This document shows, one piece after another, positions 33,384 through 45,500 of a stretch of DNA of 64,000 nt. The notes beneath the pieces are model-generated. The model had not been told where the DNA came from and made no database searches. It saw only the letters and a program-made list of their open reading frames with translations. Both the position numbers and the translations under genes were made by a program. Position 1 is the first letter of the stretch. Each line of letters opens with the position of its first letter. The stretch comes from Oscheius tipulae (Eukaryota; Nematoda; Chromadorea; Rhabditida; Rhabditidae): contig JASJZH010000005.1 in the NCBI GenBank assembly GCA_037178975.1, forward strand, positions 9,572,501-9,636,500, given 5' to 3'.

Positions 33384-36300
33384 ATGCAGCAAAATAGCAG
33401 TGGTCCAGGACCTCGCCCAAAAGTTGAGCCACAGTACGTGAGAGTGAGTTTTTTTGTTATTTTTATGATTTTAGGCGTGTCTAGGGCTGACTATTGGATT
33501 AATTTTAAAGATAAGCGAGAAAAACGCACAAAAAATTGGCTGAAAATGCGTGAAGAATGGATTTGGAAGCTCTCGAGAAGTTTCTATTGAGAGTTTCAAT
33601 GAAAGGGACAGTCTGCTCGTATTTTTCGATATGCTAGGATCATTTTCTCTCCCTAAAAACATATTTTCCGTAGTCTATAGTAAAATTTGTCTCTGTAGGG
33701 CGTAGAGCCTCGATCACAACATTTCTGGTTGTTTTCCTCGTCAAACTTAGTAAAAAGTAATGAAAATGCCGGAAGTGCATGAAATTTTAACTAACATTGG
33801 AAGAAAAAACGAAATCTTTGTCTATGGAAGTTGTCTAATACCGAACACAGCTCATTAGAACATTTAATTAGTAATTTCGACTACTTTTCATCCTTCATTC
33901 ACTTCTTTTTTTTCCAGTTCGTCGGTGACTCCGTCGGCGTCGTGAATCTCACCCCAAACGCACTTCAAATTCTATCAGACCACGTGAGTTTTACCTTTTT
34001 TCTCTTAAAAAACACTCGAGTTTAGGTTACCCAGCTCCTAATGAAAATCATCACAAACAGCAAACAGTACACGCTCCATGGACGACGGACAAGGCTGCAC
34101 GGGGAGGACATTGAAGCCGCTGTCAAACAGCTCAAATTGAATGTAATTAGGCTATTCTCTTGTTTTTTAGTTCAAATTACAGCTTCCATGCAGTCTATCT
34201 CTGAAGAAAAGTCCCCAGTTCCGACAATTCACCACGCCGGCCGGAGAAGAGCTCTATGTTAGGGAGGAATACGATGTGGAAGTGGCCACAGTGGCCGAGG
34301 AACAAAAACCCAAGTTTGTCGCGGAGTCGTACATGAAATGTAGGTACTTCTGGGGGTGCCACGTGGACTATAGTGGTACTGTAGCTTTGCTCGGAAAGAT
34401 GAACAAAGATTCTATAAACTAGACAACTTTTTATCCTAGGACCCATGTCTTATTCGCACGGCGTGTCACGGGCGTTTACAAAAACAGCCAAAGTGCGGCG
34501 CTGCTCTGATTATTAAAGTACCAATCGTCCTTTTTACTAAAATATGAGCGGATTACTGATGTTTTTTTAATGTTCAAGAACGCAAAACAGGAATTTTCAA
34601 AGTTCGAACGCCCGCCATCGCTATAATATTCTGACCACGGGCGGGATCGAACCCTTGGTCCCACGCCCACAAACTCTCAGTTTACAATTGGCTAGAGGCA
34701 GAGGACGATGTAATAAAAATTTTTAATTGTTTTTTTCTAGCTCACTGGCTCGCCTATGATGGTAAATTGGCTCTAGTCCCCGAAAATGTTCGCCCGGTGA
34801 AAGAGGAAGAAGAGGACGATCTGGTGACAAATGGGGAATCTTCGAAGGCTGCGGCTATCACGTCTAGGTAGGCGTTTTCTTTTTCACAATGAATAGAGCC
34901 CGAGATCAGTCTTTTACTTCATTTCTACTTGCAAACTCTATCTTTTTCAGAAGAGAAACAGCCGGTGGCCACCAAGGTGCTTCAGTCTCCTTCCGTCAGA
35001 GCAGTCGCAACGTACAAACGAAAGAACACATCCAGATTAAGGCCCCCATCGTCGAGTCGCTTTCTGTGGTATATATTTTTTTTTACATTCTAGGCTAGAA
35101 TTTCCAGCTCAGAGTTTGCCTCTTTGCTAATTAAGTACCTTTACCTGCCAAAATTTGCCATCATGGCTCAGTCGGTCATAGTATATTTCCAACGGTGAGA
35201 TCACCTGATGTTCGCGACAATTTTAGAAGGGAAATTTTGTTTCACGGCCCTCATTTTTTTCAGCCGTATTCAAACGGGGGACCTCTATAGGCTTGTTTCA
35301 AGAGGAATTTCAGGAACAACAACTCTACATCAAAGAAATCGTGGAAGCTGTGGTCGGAACTGACGAGCAGAGACGAATAGCCGCCTTGTATTCTCTCGAA
35401 TCCGACACGGGCTTGCAGCCAATTTTGCCCAAATTGTCTAGGCTCGTCAGTCACGCGGTAAGAGACGGTTTTTTTTTCAACTAGGGACCTAAGGATTATG
35501 CAAATAGTGTTCCAAAATTTTTTTGCGGCAATCGCGTCCGAACTGACAACGTTGGCAGCGCTTGGTAACTTTCGAATCCCCGCCGGTGCAATCCGCGATA
35601 CACTTTTTTTTTGGACATTTGCTGGTCGAAGACGAGGTTTTCAAGCTTTGTGATGTACTGTAACGTCGTAGTGCAAATCGAGGTCTACAACTTTGTAGAA
35701 TAACAAAATGCCGAGAAGACTCGCCTTCAATGTAAAAATCTACCTTCAAACTTAAAGTAGTGTGATACTAGTTGAAGACACTCTTCGAGCCGAAAAAGGC
35801 GTAAAATACACTGACGGGAATTGAACCAAGCACTAACCGCTCCCAATGCTGCTTGACCTGCCATATTTGACGCGATCGCAGCAAATGATCTCGCGAATAA
35901 CGTTTGTGATACGGGGATGGCCCTTCCACGTCAAAATCATCACTTTTCAGGTCCGTTTCAACATTCTAGCTCAAAGCATGCCCCTCGTGATATATCTGAT
36001 CCGGATCTACAAATCCTTCTCCCTCAACACATCTCTGAAACTGGAAAATGTGGTCAGTTTTTTCTCTTTTTTGGCGTCTGATTCAAATTTTCAGCTCCAC
36101 GAAATGATCCCAACCATGCTCAGTTGCATCCTATGTGCCAATTTGTGCAGGCCGGAAAACGAAAATCACTGGGCTCTGCGCGATTTTGCCGGCAAGACCC
36201 TCTGCGCTGTTGTGAAGTTAGTTTCCCGCCTTTTTTACAGTTTTCATTAAAATTTCAGCAAGCATGGAAACGGAGAAGTTCGTGAGCGGGCGCTGAGAGT

Positions 36301-36843
36301 AATCAAGCAGGCCTGGGAGGATCCAGCCTCGACGATACCGGTCAAATTCGGGTGTATCTTCCCCCTGTTGGAGTTTCTCACCTACGACGATGTAAGTTCT
36401 TTTACTTCTTCGAAAGCACCGGCTCCCGCGAGATCTAAGTGCAGGTTTTTTTTTTGACAAACCTAGGGTGCTGTTTGGTAAATGTAGCTAAAAATTTGGA
36501 TAAACTGGCCCGTAGGAGATCTTTTCACAAGCCTGTTCATATTTGACGCTAATTACCCTCGTATTTCAGCCTTTCAACACCAAGTTCCTGAACGAGGTCA
36601 AGTCTCTTCACAACCTCTGCTCTAGCATGCAAAACAACCCCGATAAACCACAAGTCGAACGATCAACCGGGACTAGGGTCACCAATCAGCTCTTGGTATG
36701 TACTTAACCACTTATTTTATGTCTTTTTTTGCAATATTTAGAAGGCCGAAATTGCTCAGAAGCTTCTAGAACGCAACGAGAAGGTCCGAACCAAGTTGCA
36801 GCTGCTCGGACGACGGTCCGAGGATGGTACGGAAATTAGGTAG
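33384..36843 (+). CDS. TAF6-like transcription initiation factor, copy 1
   Basis: TAF6 pairs with TAF9 through a histone fold inside TFIID. The fold is visible at about 33918-34150 (SVGVVNLTPNALQILSDHV, then LHGEDIEAAVKQLKLN). SHWLAYDGKLALVPENV follows, then a charged linker and the C-terminal HEAT domain with QQLYIKEIVEAVVG, LVIYLIRIYK, LHEMIPTMLSCILC and ENHWALRDFAGK. The protein ends soon after the HEAT repeats (GRRSEDGTEIR, TAG). The ATG at 33384 is the best fit because its exon joins at phase 0 to the histone-fold exon; the N-terminal exon is the least certain part. It is diverged from the downstream copy (for example GEELYVREEYDVEV against GRDVFVEEDKEIEL). The intron at about 35470-35945 carries tRNA-like and hairpin repeats. 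Confidence 0.85.
34630..34700 (-). repeat. tRNA-like element (TAF6 copy 1 intron)
   Basis: The minus strand has TAGCCAATTGTAAACTGAG, then AAGGGTTCGATCCCGCCC, which is a perfect B box with a pairing T-stem. The anticodon arm is unclear. Confidence 0.6.
35162..35226 (+). repeat. tRNA-like element (TAF6 copy 1 intron)
   Basis: The plus strand has the A-box-like TGGCTCAGTCGGTCATAG and the B-box-like GATGTTCGCGAC at tRNA spacing. A further minus-strand B box (GGTTCAATTCC) lies near 35820. Confidence 0.5.
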
Positions 36844-37514
36844 CTGCTGGTAGTCCCCTTCCCTTTAAACTTAGTCTTTCCCACCGAATTTCAATTCCAA
36901 AAACGAGCGGGTACCCCCTTTCTCAACAATTTTACGTGTACTTCTCCGACGCCTTCCCCCATCCAAAAAACCTCAATATATAGTCAAAAAACTGGGTTCT
37001 AAGTCCTCACCGTGTTGTGTTTTTCCTATGCATTTTTACTGCAGTCTGTTAGCTGGAAAATGGCGCAAAGTTTGAATTATTTGGCGGGAAAATTGTGGTA
37101 GGAAAAAGCGCGCTAAATTGAAGTCTCACTCACAAATCATCATGAAATGTTTGGAAACTTCAAATTGCCGCGCATTCTCTTCTCCGTTTTTACCGCCAAG
37201 GAATCAAAATTTCCACTCATTTTTCGTGCTAGTAGATCATAATTCTCTTAACATTTAATGGTCTCCGAGGCGTTGATCGTCCCATATAGTTTTTATTTAT
37301 TGTGCCCAACCCACCGTCTAATAAGTTCCGTTTTATTCCAAATTTTGTGTGTACATTTATCATACCTTTAGGAGACATTATAGACTATATTTATTATAAA
37401 TTTTTAACCATGTTTTATGATTTATAATATGCAAGGTCCCACCCTTGATTTATACTTCTTAATCCTTTTTAAATTTACAAAATTGGCTCTAGTTGCATGG
37501 TCCCGCGGGTTCAG

Positions 37515-40500
37515 ATGAGCAAGGATCTGACTGCAGTTAACGGAATTCCGGATGGTTAGTACATTTTTTGTAAATTGTGATCAAAAAATATTGCAGACGA
37601 CGCACAGCCATCCACATCCACGGCCAATTTCGGGGATGCTGGCTACGTGCGAAGGATCAGTGCGGTTTTGGGTATTGAGCCCGGAGAGTTGTCGGATAAA
37701 GGTAACTTTTACAGAAAGTGACGAAAAATGCGTATTTTAGCGATCCAAGATATCAACAGTAACGTCTCCTACGTACTGCGGAGTGTGATAGCCGGAAGTC
37801 TGCGCTTTGCGAATCATTCGCGAAGGACACGAGTGCTGCCGGAAGATGTCGATGCACATCTTGCTTTAGAGCGGAAGCCGGTACGTTTTTCATACTGTAG
37901 AAAGATTAAATGGCCTTGGTAAGAATCTGATACTACGACGCCTTATCCTTTTATCTCCTTGTCAATAGTATCGGTTTTTACTTCTGCGCAACTTCCAAGC
38001 GGATGCGTTAACCACTAGGCCGGTTTTTTTCTAAATTGACTGACAGGGGAAGAGAGCTGTGCAGTTTGAAATGGGAAAAGAGAACGGAAAAAAAGACGAT
38101 AGTTACCGGCTAGCCATTAGAGATTATAGATTCAGAGAGCACATTAAAGGTTGAAGTAGTTTAAACATTCCTTTACAGGTTCTTTACGGCTTCAAACCAC
38201 GCGACCTGACTGCTCTTCGTCTAGCCGGCTCCGGAGGACGAGACGTCTTTGTGGAAGAGGACAAAGAAATCGAGTTGGCGCCGATCTACACAGCCTCGGC
38301 TTCTAAAATCCCACCTATTCCTTCAATACGATGTAAGCAGTTTATAGCTCTTACGGTCTCTGGCCGTGTGTACGCATCGCCGTCGCAGCCGTACTTAATA
38401 GCTCAGGGGCTACCTCGTTTATAAATCTGAAAGACTCTGGTTCGACCCATGTCGATGTTTTTTTGGGCGGCAAAGCTAGCTAGTAACTAAACCTGCCATT
38501 TTTCAGCCCACTGGCTCGCAATCGACGGCGAGCAGCCGGCAGTCCCCGAGAATCCCGTGCCTTATAAACGCGAGTCGAAGGAGGGCAGCACGGAGGCTAC
38601 GACTAGGGAGGACGACATCCAGGTTCTTTCCTTTTTTCGGCCAAAAATAGCATAATTTAGGAGGAAACGAACCGCCTACTAAACATAATCCGCGGCCCGA
38701 AGGCGACGGAGAGCGTAAATGTGAAGACTACAACGACACACAGTCTCAGCCTGGAGCAACAGGTCTACTACAAGGAGATCACGGAGGCTATAATGGGCGG
38801 CGACGACCACAAGCGCACGGAAGCCCTGCACTCGCTGAGAACAGACTCGGGGATTCAGTCGCTCGTTGGAAGATTTTCGGTGGCTGTTGCTGAGGGCGTC
38901 CGCTGCAACATCGTCCAGCACAATCTGGCCTTTCTGATCTATCTGATGCGTCTAGTGCAGAGTCTCGTACAAAATTCGGCGCTCAGCGTGGATAAATGGG
39001 TTAGTTTCTTTCTTAACTGTTGTCCGCCGCGTCTCTAGGAGCCGGAAGCCGAAAGTACATGACCTGGGGAAGCCGGGATCGATCCCCGAGGTTTACTTTT
39101 TTTTAAAGTCCGATTTTGTAGGGATTCCTGAGCAAAGTAAGTATATGGAATGCTATTTGGATGTTTCCAGCCTCCAAAGCACGATTGCGCGATATCAAAA
39201 ATTCTGATTGATACCGATACTTTTCGAATCCAGGTATCGTATCAAAAAAAGATCCCGATACCTAAGTATTGGACGTTTCGATACCGATACGATAGTATCG
39301 TGCAACCCTACTCTAAACAGTCTAAAAGCAGCGGTTGGAGGATTCGAACCCTCGACCTATTTTCGAACATTTTCCAAGCGTGCACGTTACCACTGCGAAT
39401 TTTTTTCTATCTGCCCGTAGAAAAAAATTTATTGCCGAAAAACGTTTTTGGCGTGATTTTGAAAGCTAATATTTGAGAAGAACATACATGGAAAGTATTC
39501 CCAAGATGTGAAGTTGACACATTTTCAAGTGCCTTGGCCCTAAAGCATATAACCAACCTCGCCGAATCACATTTCTTTGAGCTGAGCCATTTTCGCTCGC
39601 AAAGTTAAAGCGTATAACTGTGAGGCTATCTCCAAAAATGTAAAATTGAAGCTATCATCCCTATATTACGGTTTTTCAGTTACACGAGTTCCTGCCCTCG
39701 ATTCTGTCCTGCATCCTGAGCCGACAGGTCTGTACTCGGCCCGAGTCGGACAATCACTGGGCTCTGCGCGAATTTGCCGGTCGCCTACTGGTCGACGTGT
39801 GCCGAAAACACCAGGGCACGGATATTCAGTCCCGTGTGATCAAGGTCCTCACCAAGGCCTGGCTTGATCCGAATGCCTCAATGTCCACAATCTATGGCTC
39901 TCTCTACACCATGGATCATTTCGGACCTGAGGTACCTTTTCCTAGTTTTCTTCTTTGAAACAAAGAATAACTTTTTAGACGGTTCGCTCCGTAGTCCTGC
40001 CGATGATTCCGGGACTCTACGAGCTGGTGGAGGCTGCCCTGACGGACAGGTCGGATCAGGGAGAGCGCCTCGCAGCTGACCGACTGAATGGCTATACCAC
40101 GAAGATGCTCGTGACGCATATTCGTAGCATGCGGCCGGTCAACTTGACCTCGTATCAGGACTATGTCGACGTGCTGGGAGGATTCGCGGATAGCGTATAT
40201 AGGTAGGGTTTTTTTCTCAATTTTTTTACACGTATTACAAGCGACAGAATAACGTTGAATAGGTCAAGGGAACTGTCCGAAGCAAAATAGAGAGCCAGGG
40301 TGTAAGAGAAACATAATAAAAACTAAGGCTGTAAAGTGTCCAGAGGGTAAGAGTCTAGGTGCAAACCAGGAGGGAGGGGGGCTGTAGACTTAGAAATCGG
40401 AAATCCAAAACAGTTAGACAAGAGTCAGAGGCAGAGACGGTAATTCGGTTTCTGAACCTTTCTTTCCCTGACTACCCGTCATATTCAGTAAGACTTCCAG

Positions 40501-41515
40501 AGAAAACTGAAGCATTGCCTCAGAAAAACGTTCATAAAATCCTTGGATAGTACGGAAAACGAAGCGCCAGAGTCAGGTACTTTTGGTCAAAACACTGATC
40601 TAAAAAAACTAGGCATGATTTGACCTATAGTTCTACTTTTTTCAACGCCAGTCCAGGCTGATCGACTAAAAGGCCTACTTATTGAATAAAAGTGTTACGA
40701 GGTTATATGACGAGGCAGTTCTGACTAAAAACTCATCTTGAGAACTTTTTTCGGTATTGATTACATGGGAAGACAGTAACAGACATGTTGTTAGAGGTTG
40801 AAAAAAGTAGACACTGGGTATAGCAATAGGAAATAGTCACCAAAGGACAGCTACTCGCCGACGGTCGAGAATCATAGGCAAAGAGATAGAGACAGTAAAT
40901 CGGTCCCTGACCCATTTTTTGCCTGACTACCCGTTCCGGTTCTTTGACTCATTCTCTTTGACCACCTCAACACCCTATTCAGTAAGAAACCCAGTTAAAA
41001 CAAAAGTCTTTGCGGCAAAGAACACAAACCTTGACCAGTACTGAAAGAACAATTTGACTGAGGCTAGGTTGACCAGGGTAGTAGCAGTAAAAATGGGTGG
41101 GAAAGGATTTTGTACAGACATCCCACTCACAGACAGCTAGAGAATGTATGGTCGAAACCCCAAAAAATTTGGCTTTGATAATTTCAAAATACGAACAAAC
41201 TCTCGCCTGGAAACAGTTTTACTTCATTGCTTAACCTCGCAATTTCAGAGTGGTTTCGGGCGACGCGCCAGTGACTCGAACAGTTCCGGTCCCAAGAGGA
41301 CCTCCGAGCAGACCTGTGCCGAGAGCCACGCCCACTTTTGTGACCCAGCCACGCGGTAATGTTCCAGGCCGACTGCTGACCAATGGGAATCATCAGGTTT
41401 TTTTTCTTGCTTAAAATACCGTAACTTGCATTTGTAGGCGCGATACAGTACTCCGAATCTGGTGCGACGACCGCCGTCCAATGCCTCGGGCTCGTCACGT
41501 CCTGGCCAAATTTAG
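37515..41515 (+). CDS. TAF6-like transcription initiation factor, copy 2
   Basis: This is a second full TAF6 gene, 670 bp after copy 1 on the same strand. The N-terminal histone fold spans YVRRISAVLGIEPGELSD to RTRVLPEDVDAHLAL. It is followed by the canonical LYGFKPRDL, GGRDVFVEEDKEIEL and SHWLAIDGEQPAVPENPVP. The HEAT domain has LSLEQQVYYKEITEAIMGGD, NLAFLIYLMRLVQSL, LHEFLPSILSCILSRQVC and DNHWALREFAGR. A basic/Pro-rich tail (VPVPRGPPSRPVP ... SGSSRPGQI) absent from copy 1 ends at TAG 41513-41515. This copy is closer to the general TAF6 consensus. GGTTCAG directly precedes the ATG. Large introns at about 39002-39680 and 40207-41248 carry repeats. Confidence 0.9.
37985..38030 (-). repeat. tRNA-like fragment (TAF6 copy 2 intron)
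   Basis: The minus strand reads GGCCTAGTGGTTAACGC followed by ATCCGCTTGGAAGT, that is an A box and an anticodon arm. The B box is missing. It shares CGCTTGGAA with the element at 39335. Confidence 0.5.
38388..38455 (+). repeat. tRNA-like element (TAF6 copy 2 intron)
   Basis: The plus strand has TAGCTCAGGGGCTACC, an anticodon-arm-like CGTTTATAAATCTG and the perfect B box GGTTCGACCC. The stems do not pair well enough for a working tRNA. Confidence 0.6.
39199..39312. repeat. GATACCGATAC-rich repeat (TAF6 copy 2 intron)
   Basis: Within about 110 bp, words such as GATACCGATAC, GGTATCGTATC and CGATACCTAAG recur in both orientations. They form an internally palindromic, probably transposon-derived segment directly next to a tRNA-like element. 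Confidence 0.6.
39335..39402 (-). repeat. tRNA-like element (TAF6 copy 2 intron)
   Basis: The minus strand shows TTCGCAGTGGTAACGTG, CACGCTTGGAAAATG and the strong T-arm GAGGGTTCGAATCCTC. The acceptor ends do not pair. A further weak copy (GATCGATCCCC) lies near 39070. Confidence 0.65.
40428..41055. repeat. duplicated segment inside the large TAF6 copy 2 intron
   Basis: A block with AGAGACGGTAATTCGGT ... CCTGACTACCCGT ... TATTCAGTAAGA at about 40428-40560 recurs as AGAGACAGTAAATCGGT ... CCTGACTACCCGT ... TATTCAGTAAGA at about 40880-41055. Both copies are plus-oriented and diverged. No gene is visible within. Confidence 0.6.
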
Positions 41516-42571
41516 CCTTTGATCCTCCTCCAAGCCAAAGCCCCCGGTGATATTCCTCGCGCTTTCCAGCATATTGTTACCTCCTTAGGGATTTTTTTTT
41601 TTCGATTTTTCTGTTCATCAGGTATCTCAGTACAGTCCGATGCTCAAACCCATATGTTACTTTCGATTTCTGACCCCTCCTCTACCCATTTTTACCGTAT
41701 TACATATCCCCCAAAATCCATTCTTCAATTCCTTGATCCCTCCCTCTTCCCCTCATTTTTTCCTACTTGACAATAAGCAGAGTTTATTAGTAAACGTGTT
41801 TTGTGGCGAGATATGTGTGTGAGGTAGAGAGAGAACGCGTGAGCTTATGTGGCAAGCCTTGCCAAATCAACAGGATCTATGCGCCACTTTATGGGCAGCA
41901 ACCTATCCGACAACACAGGCGGAACTAAGGATGGCAGCTGGCTTTTTGCGTCTCTGGAAACCGTATGCCAATACCCACAAATATGGATATAGATTGTAGA
42001 CAATCGGAGCTATGGACCCAGAATCTAGATTATGGACAGTCCAGAATAAGGTCCACATTTACGGACAAGGTGTCTAGCCTTGCTCGTAGATGGGGACTTG
42101 ATTTTGGATGCATTGTGGGGAAGTTTCGAGAAAAAAATTATCGAATTTCGGATTCTAAGTGGTACAATCTTGTAGAGCTCGACGAGTACAATAATGGGTT
42201 CAATAAAGAACAAGCTGCTTTAATACAACTTCGCCGCCAACGACGTTTTTCTTTCCAAGAGCAACCTTGAGTTTCAAAGTTGGCTTTCACCGGCCTACTT
42301 GACAATAACTAACTGAATGTATATTATCGCTTCTGTTCCTTGGCCTCGGACAAACATAAACAGACAAACAGTCTCCGCCACAGAAACCATCGTTCTTCAG
42401 ATGGAAGAGATCGTGTCCGTCCAGACTGGATAGACCTATCTTTTACTGATCGTATCAGCTACAACTACGACCACATAGATCAAGATGGAGGAATGTAAAT
42501 TATATTTATTATATAGGAATGATATCCGGCTGTACTCGCACAAAAATACCCGCTTTTACCGTCTTCTAAAC
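41516..42571. other. intergenic region; one doubtful ORF and a dispersed repeat
   Basis: A 101-codon plus frame at 41965-42270 has balanced, protein-like composition but no known domain, so it is not called as a gene. A repeat at about 42338-42412 (GGACAAACATAAACAGACA, then CCGCCACAGAAACC) recurs near 63880-63966. TTTATT at 42505-42510 is a poly(A) signal for the minus-strand peptidase gene. Confidence 0.45.
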
Positions 42572-45500
42572 TCATATATGTTCTTGGAGAGTCGCAATAG
42601 CACAATTGATCGAATGCTGGACGATGGTCAGCTGGAAGGCGATATCACGACCAGCTTTTACTCTCTGATCTTCAGTTTTTGCAGCTTCAAAGTCTTCGAC
42701 AGCATCATAAACTCCAGCCATGACTTTCGAAGAGTACGCATCTTTGTCTGAGAGGGAATATAGAACATGGCGAGAATGTGCAGCACTCGGAAGACCCCGG
42801 GGATTGATGAAACAGCGGTCAACACTAAAATAGATGATTATGGAGGCCTAGAGATAAAACAACAGAGAGACAGAGACAATAACATCACTCACTTCATGAT
42901 CCTCTCATTCACCGAATTCACCGATTTCGTGTCATAAGGATTCTGCGAGAATGTGTACTTGGTGAAGGCCATGGTTCTCTCGAATTTCCGGGATATCTGG
43001 TAGAATTCCTAAACCATCTACTGTGGCCGGTTCCAAAATACCGCCCGCCCAACGCCTGCTAATTTCCCTCGCGTTCCAAGAACCACCCGAGCGGTAGGAG
43101 CACCGCCTGCGTTACCGCCAGGGCGGCGGTTGCCGCCCGCACCGCGAGACCGCCGCCTGTTCCATCTTGGAACGCGATTTGCCCGGGTGGTGGCCGGGAC
43201 AGGCGGTCCAACGGGCGGTCTCTTGGAACCGGCCACTGGTTTTTTTTTTCACTTAGATTGTACCTGAGCAGTGAGAGCAAAGTTGACTAGTTGTTCCTTA
43301 GCCGGGTCGATGGCTGCATCGTAATAGTATAAGGGATTAATGGCCTCCTTCAGCTGTGGAATGTACTCTTTCAACATTGTCACAGCCAGCTCCGTTGTGT
43401 TCATCGGTAGCACAACCTCGTCCACAAAGACTCTGGCAAGTTCGGCCCAATACTGTCCGGTGGCTCTGTGAATACTGAAACCGTCTGAATCCAGGAGGTG
43501 CTCGTTGAGGAACGGCGTCTCATAGAGGGTATGGTACAGCGGATAAGTGTCCCTCGAAGTTTTGTTCAAAAAGTTAAAGTCCACGACGGGAACTCCAGCA
43601 TAGTTGAGAAAAACGGAATGGTCTGAGCCTCCTCCGGGAATGTTGATTTGGGGACGGGAGCCGTCCTTAGAGGGAAATGTCTTGACCCAGCTATCGTAAA
43701 GAGTCTCACGACCTTTGGCTCTTTCCTTCTTGTTGGGATTCGGAATTCTCTTCGCCACTTCCATTGTGGCTTTGTAGAGGGAGGGTGTAGTTCGGACATT
43801 TCTAAAGATATTCTGTGATTCCCTTATATCCTCTCTTATCTTATTAGCCCCCCCCCCCTATTCAGCCAGTCACTTTCTACTTTCTCTCCCGGTCATCTGT
43901 TACTTTCAATGGCTCCTAAACTTCTGTCGCCTTCATGCCCCTGTCGCTGTCATTTCTGCACCGTCTTCTAACTGCTTCTGTCAGTGTGCCTTCAAAAAAA
44001 GTGTAGGTCAAGGGATTTCCGATGGGGAAGTTAAGTTCAGTGAAAGTGAGATAACCCAAGCGGCGCCGGACCACAGTTTCCCCCATTTGACGGGACTTAT
44101 ATACCCGTTTAGGTGCAACCTTTCGAAACAGTACGGGACTGCGCTTTACTTTCTCTAGGGGCAGAGACCGAGAGAACACTGATAAAAGGAGTCTGTTGTT
44201 CCATTCGTTCAGCCGCAAACATTTCAAGCAGAGCTAGCGCCGAATTCAAACTGGAGTTGTAGGCCCTGTCTCTGTCAATTTGAGCTTGTCCTGCCAATCT
44301 GCGTCATCCACTTTTTTACCTCACCCTGTCAAACTGTTTCTGTCGAGATCATCGTTCTTATGATGTCTTCGGTTTGAAATCCGACTTAGAACCGACTCTC
44401 TCGACAAGACAGGTATACAAGGCTGTGACACCTCAGTTCAGATTTTAACTTACAGAGAAGTATTTCCTTGCAGACAGTCCATGTTAAGGTAGATGACGGC
44501 TCGTTGGCGTAGAATCTCCGTGAACTCTTCCACAAACTCAGTCGACCCAACCAGGCCGTATTCTTCAGCGTCCCAGGCAGTGAACATGATGGTTCTTGCT
44601 GTTTGTTTCGACTAGGACATGTCTATTGAACACGAACCTGGTCTCCACGTGGTCTGGTTAGTCGTCTCGACCATGGCTCTAGCAACCTCGGCCAGGATAG
44701 CTGTTCCAGAGTTAGGATCCTGTGAGCCGTAGACCCAGGCATCGAAGTGGTTTCCTAAATATTCCTCAAATAAAAATTTAAGTTTTTTTTCACGTTACCA
44801 AGAATGACATATCGATCGGCCTCGTCGTGTCCCTTAATGTATCCTACTACGTTTCGAATTTTCTTGGTCTGAAGGTTGCTGTAAACGTCGATCGTGAGTT
44901 TCTCCTGGCTGGCGAAACCGGGTCCCAGACGGTAGGTCACATTAATTTTTCCTAAATTTACAGTGTTGATTCTTGACTCTCCCTCTCTGTCTCTCTGTCT
45001 CTATGTCTATCTGACCTTGCCAATCCAATGGTACCGGTCTTCCTTGCAGTCTTTTGAAAATTTGATAGGCAGTAGTGTAGGAAACAGGAAGAGCAGGAAT
45101 GGATGGAAGAATCCCGTCCTTCTTGGCCTAGAAAAAAATGGACTGTGGTTCACACAAGACCAACTTCTTCAATGTTCCTGCTACGGAACATTCCCTTCTT
45201 TGAGGGATAGAGAGGACTAAGTGGGTCCCCGTCTCCGTGCATGATAGATCCTCGCTGCACACCGTCGTGAGGCATCCAAAGTGTCTTTGGGTAGACCTTA
45301 TCCAGCCCATCGAAGGCCACCTCGGCTGGATCAGAGTAAAGGATTGCTCCGATAGCTCCATTCGCTTGAGCCTCATGGACTTTATCTCCTCGGAAACCGT
45401 CTCCGTATCTCATCAAAGCTATTTTTCCCTGGAAGTTTTTCATTAAAAATGTTCCAAAGAGTCCATGTCTCTGTCTCTCTGACTACCTGTCTCTCTACCT

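Noticed and set aside
38388-38455. Possible functional tRNA
   Set aside because: A and B boxes are good, but acceptor and D stems do not pair; the same holds for every tRNA-like element inspected.
41965-42270. 101-codon plus frame with protein-like composition
   Set aside because: It begins in unremarkable sequence, has no domain, and a dispersed repeat follows; evidence is insufficient to call a gene.
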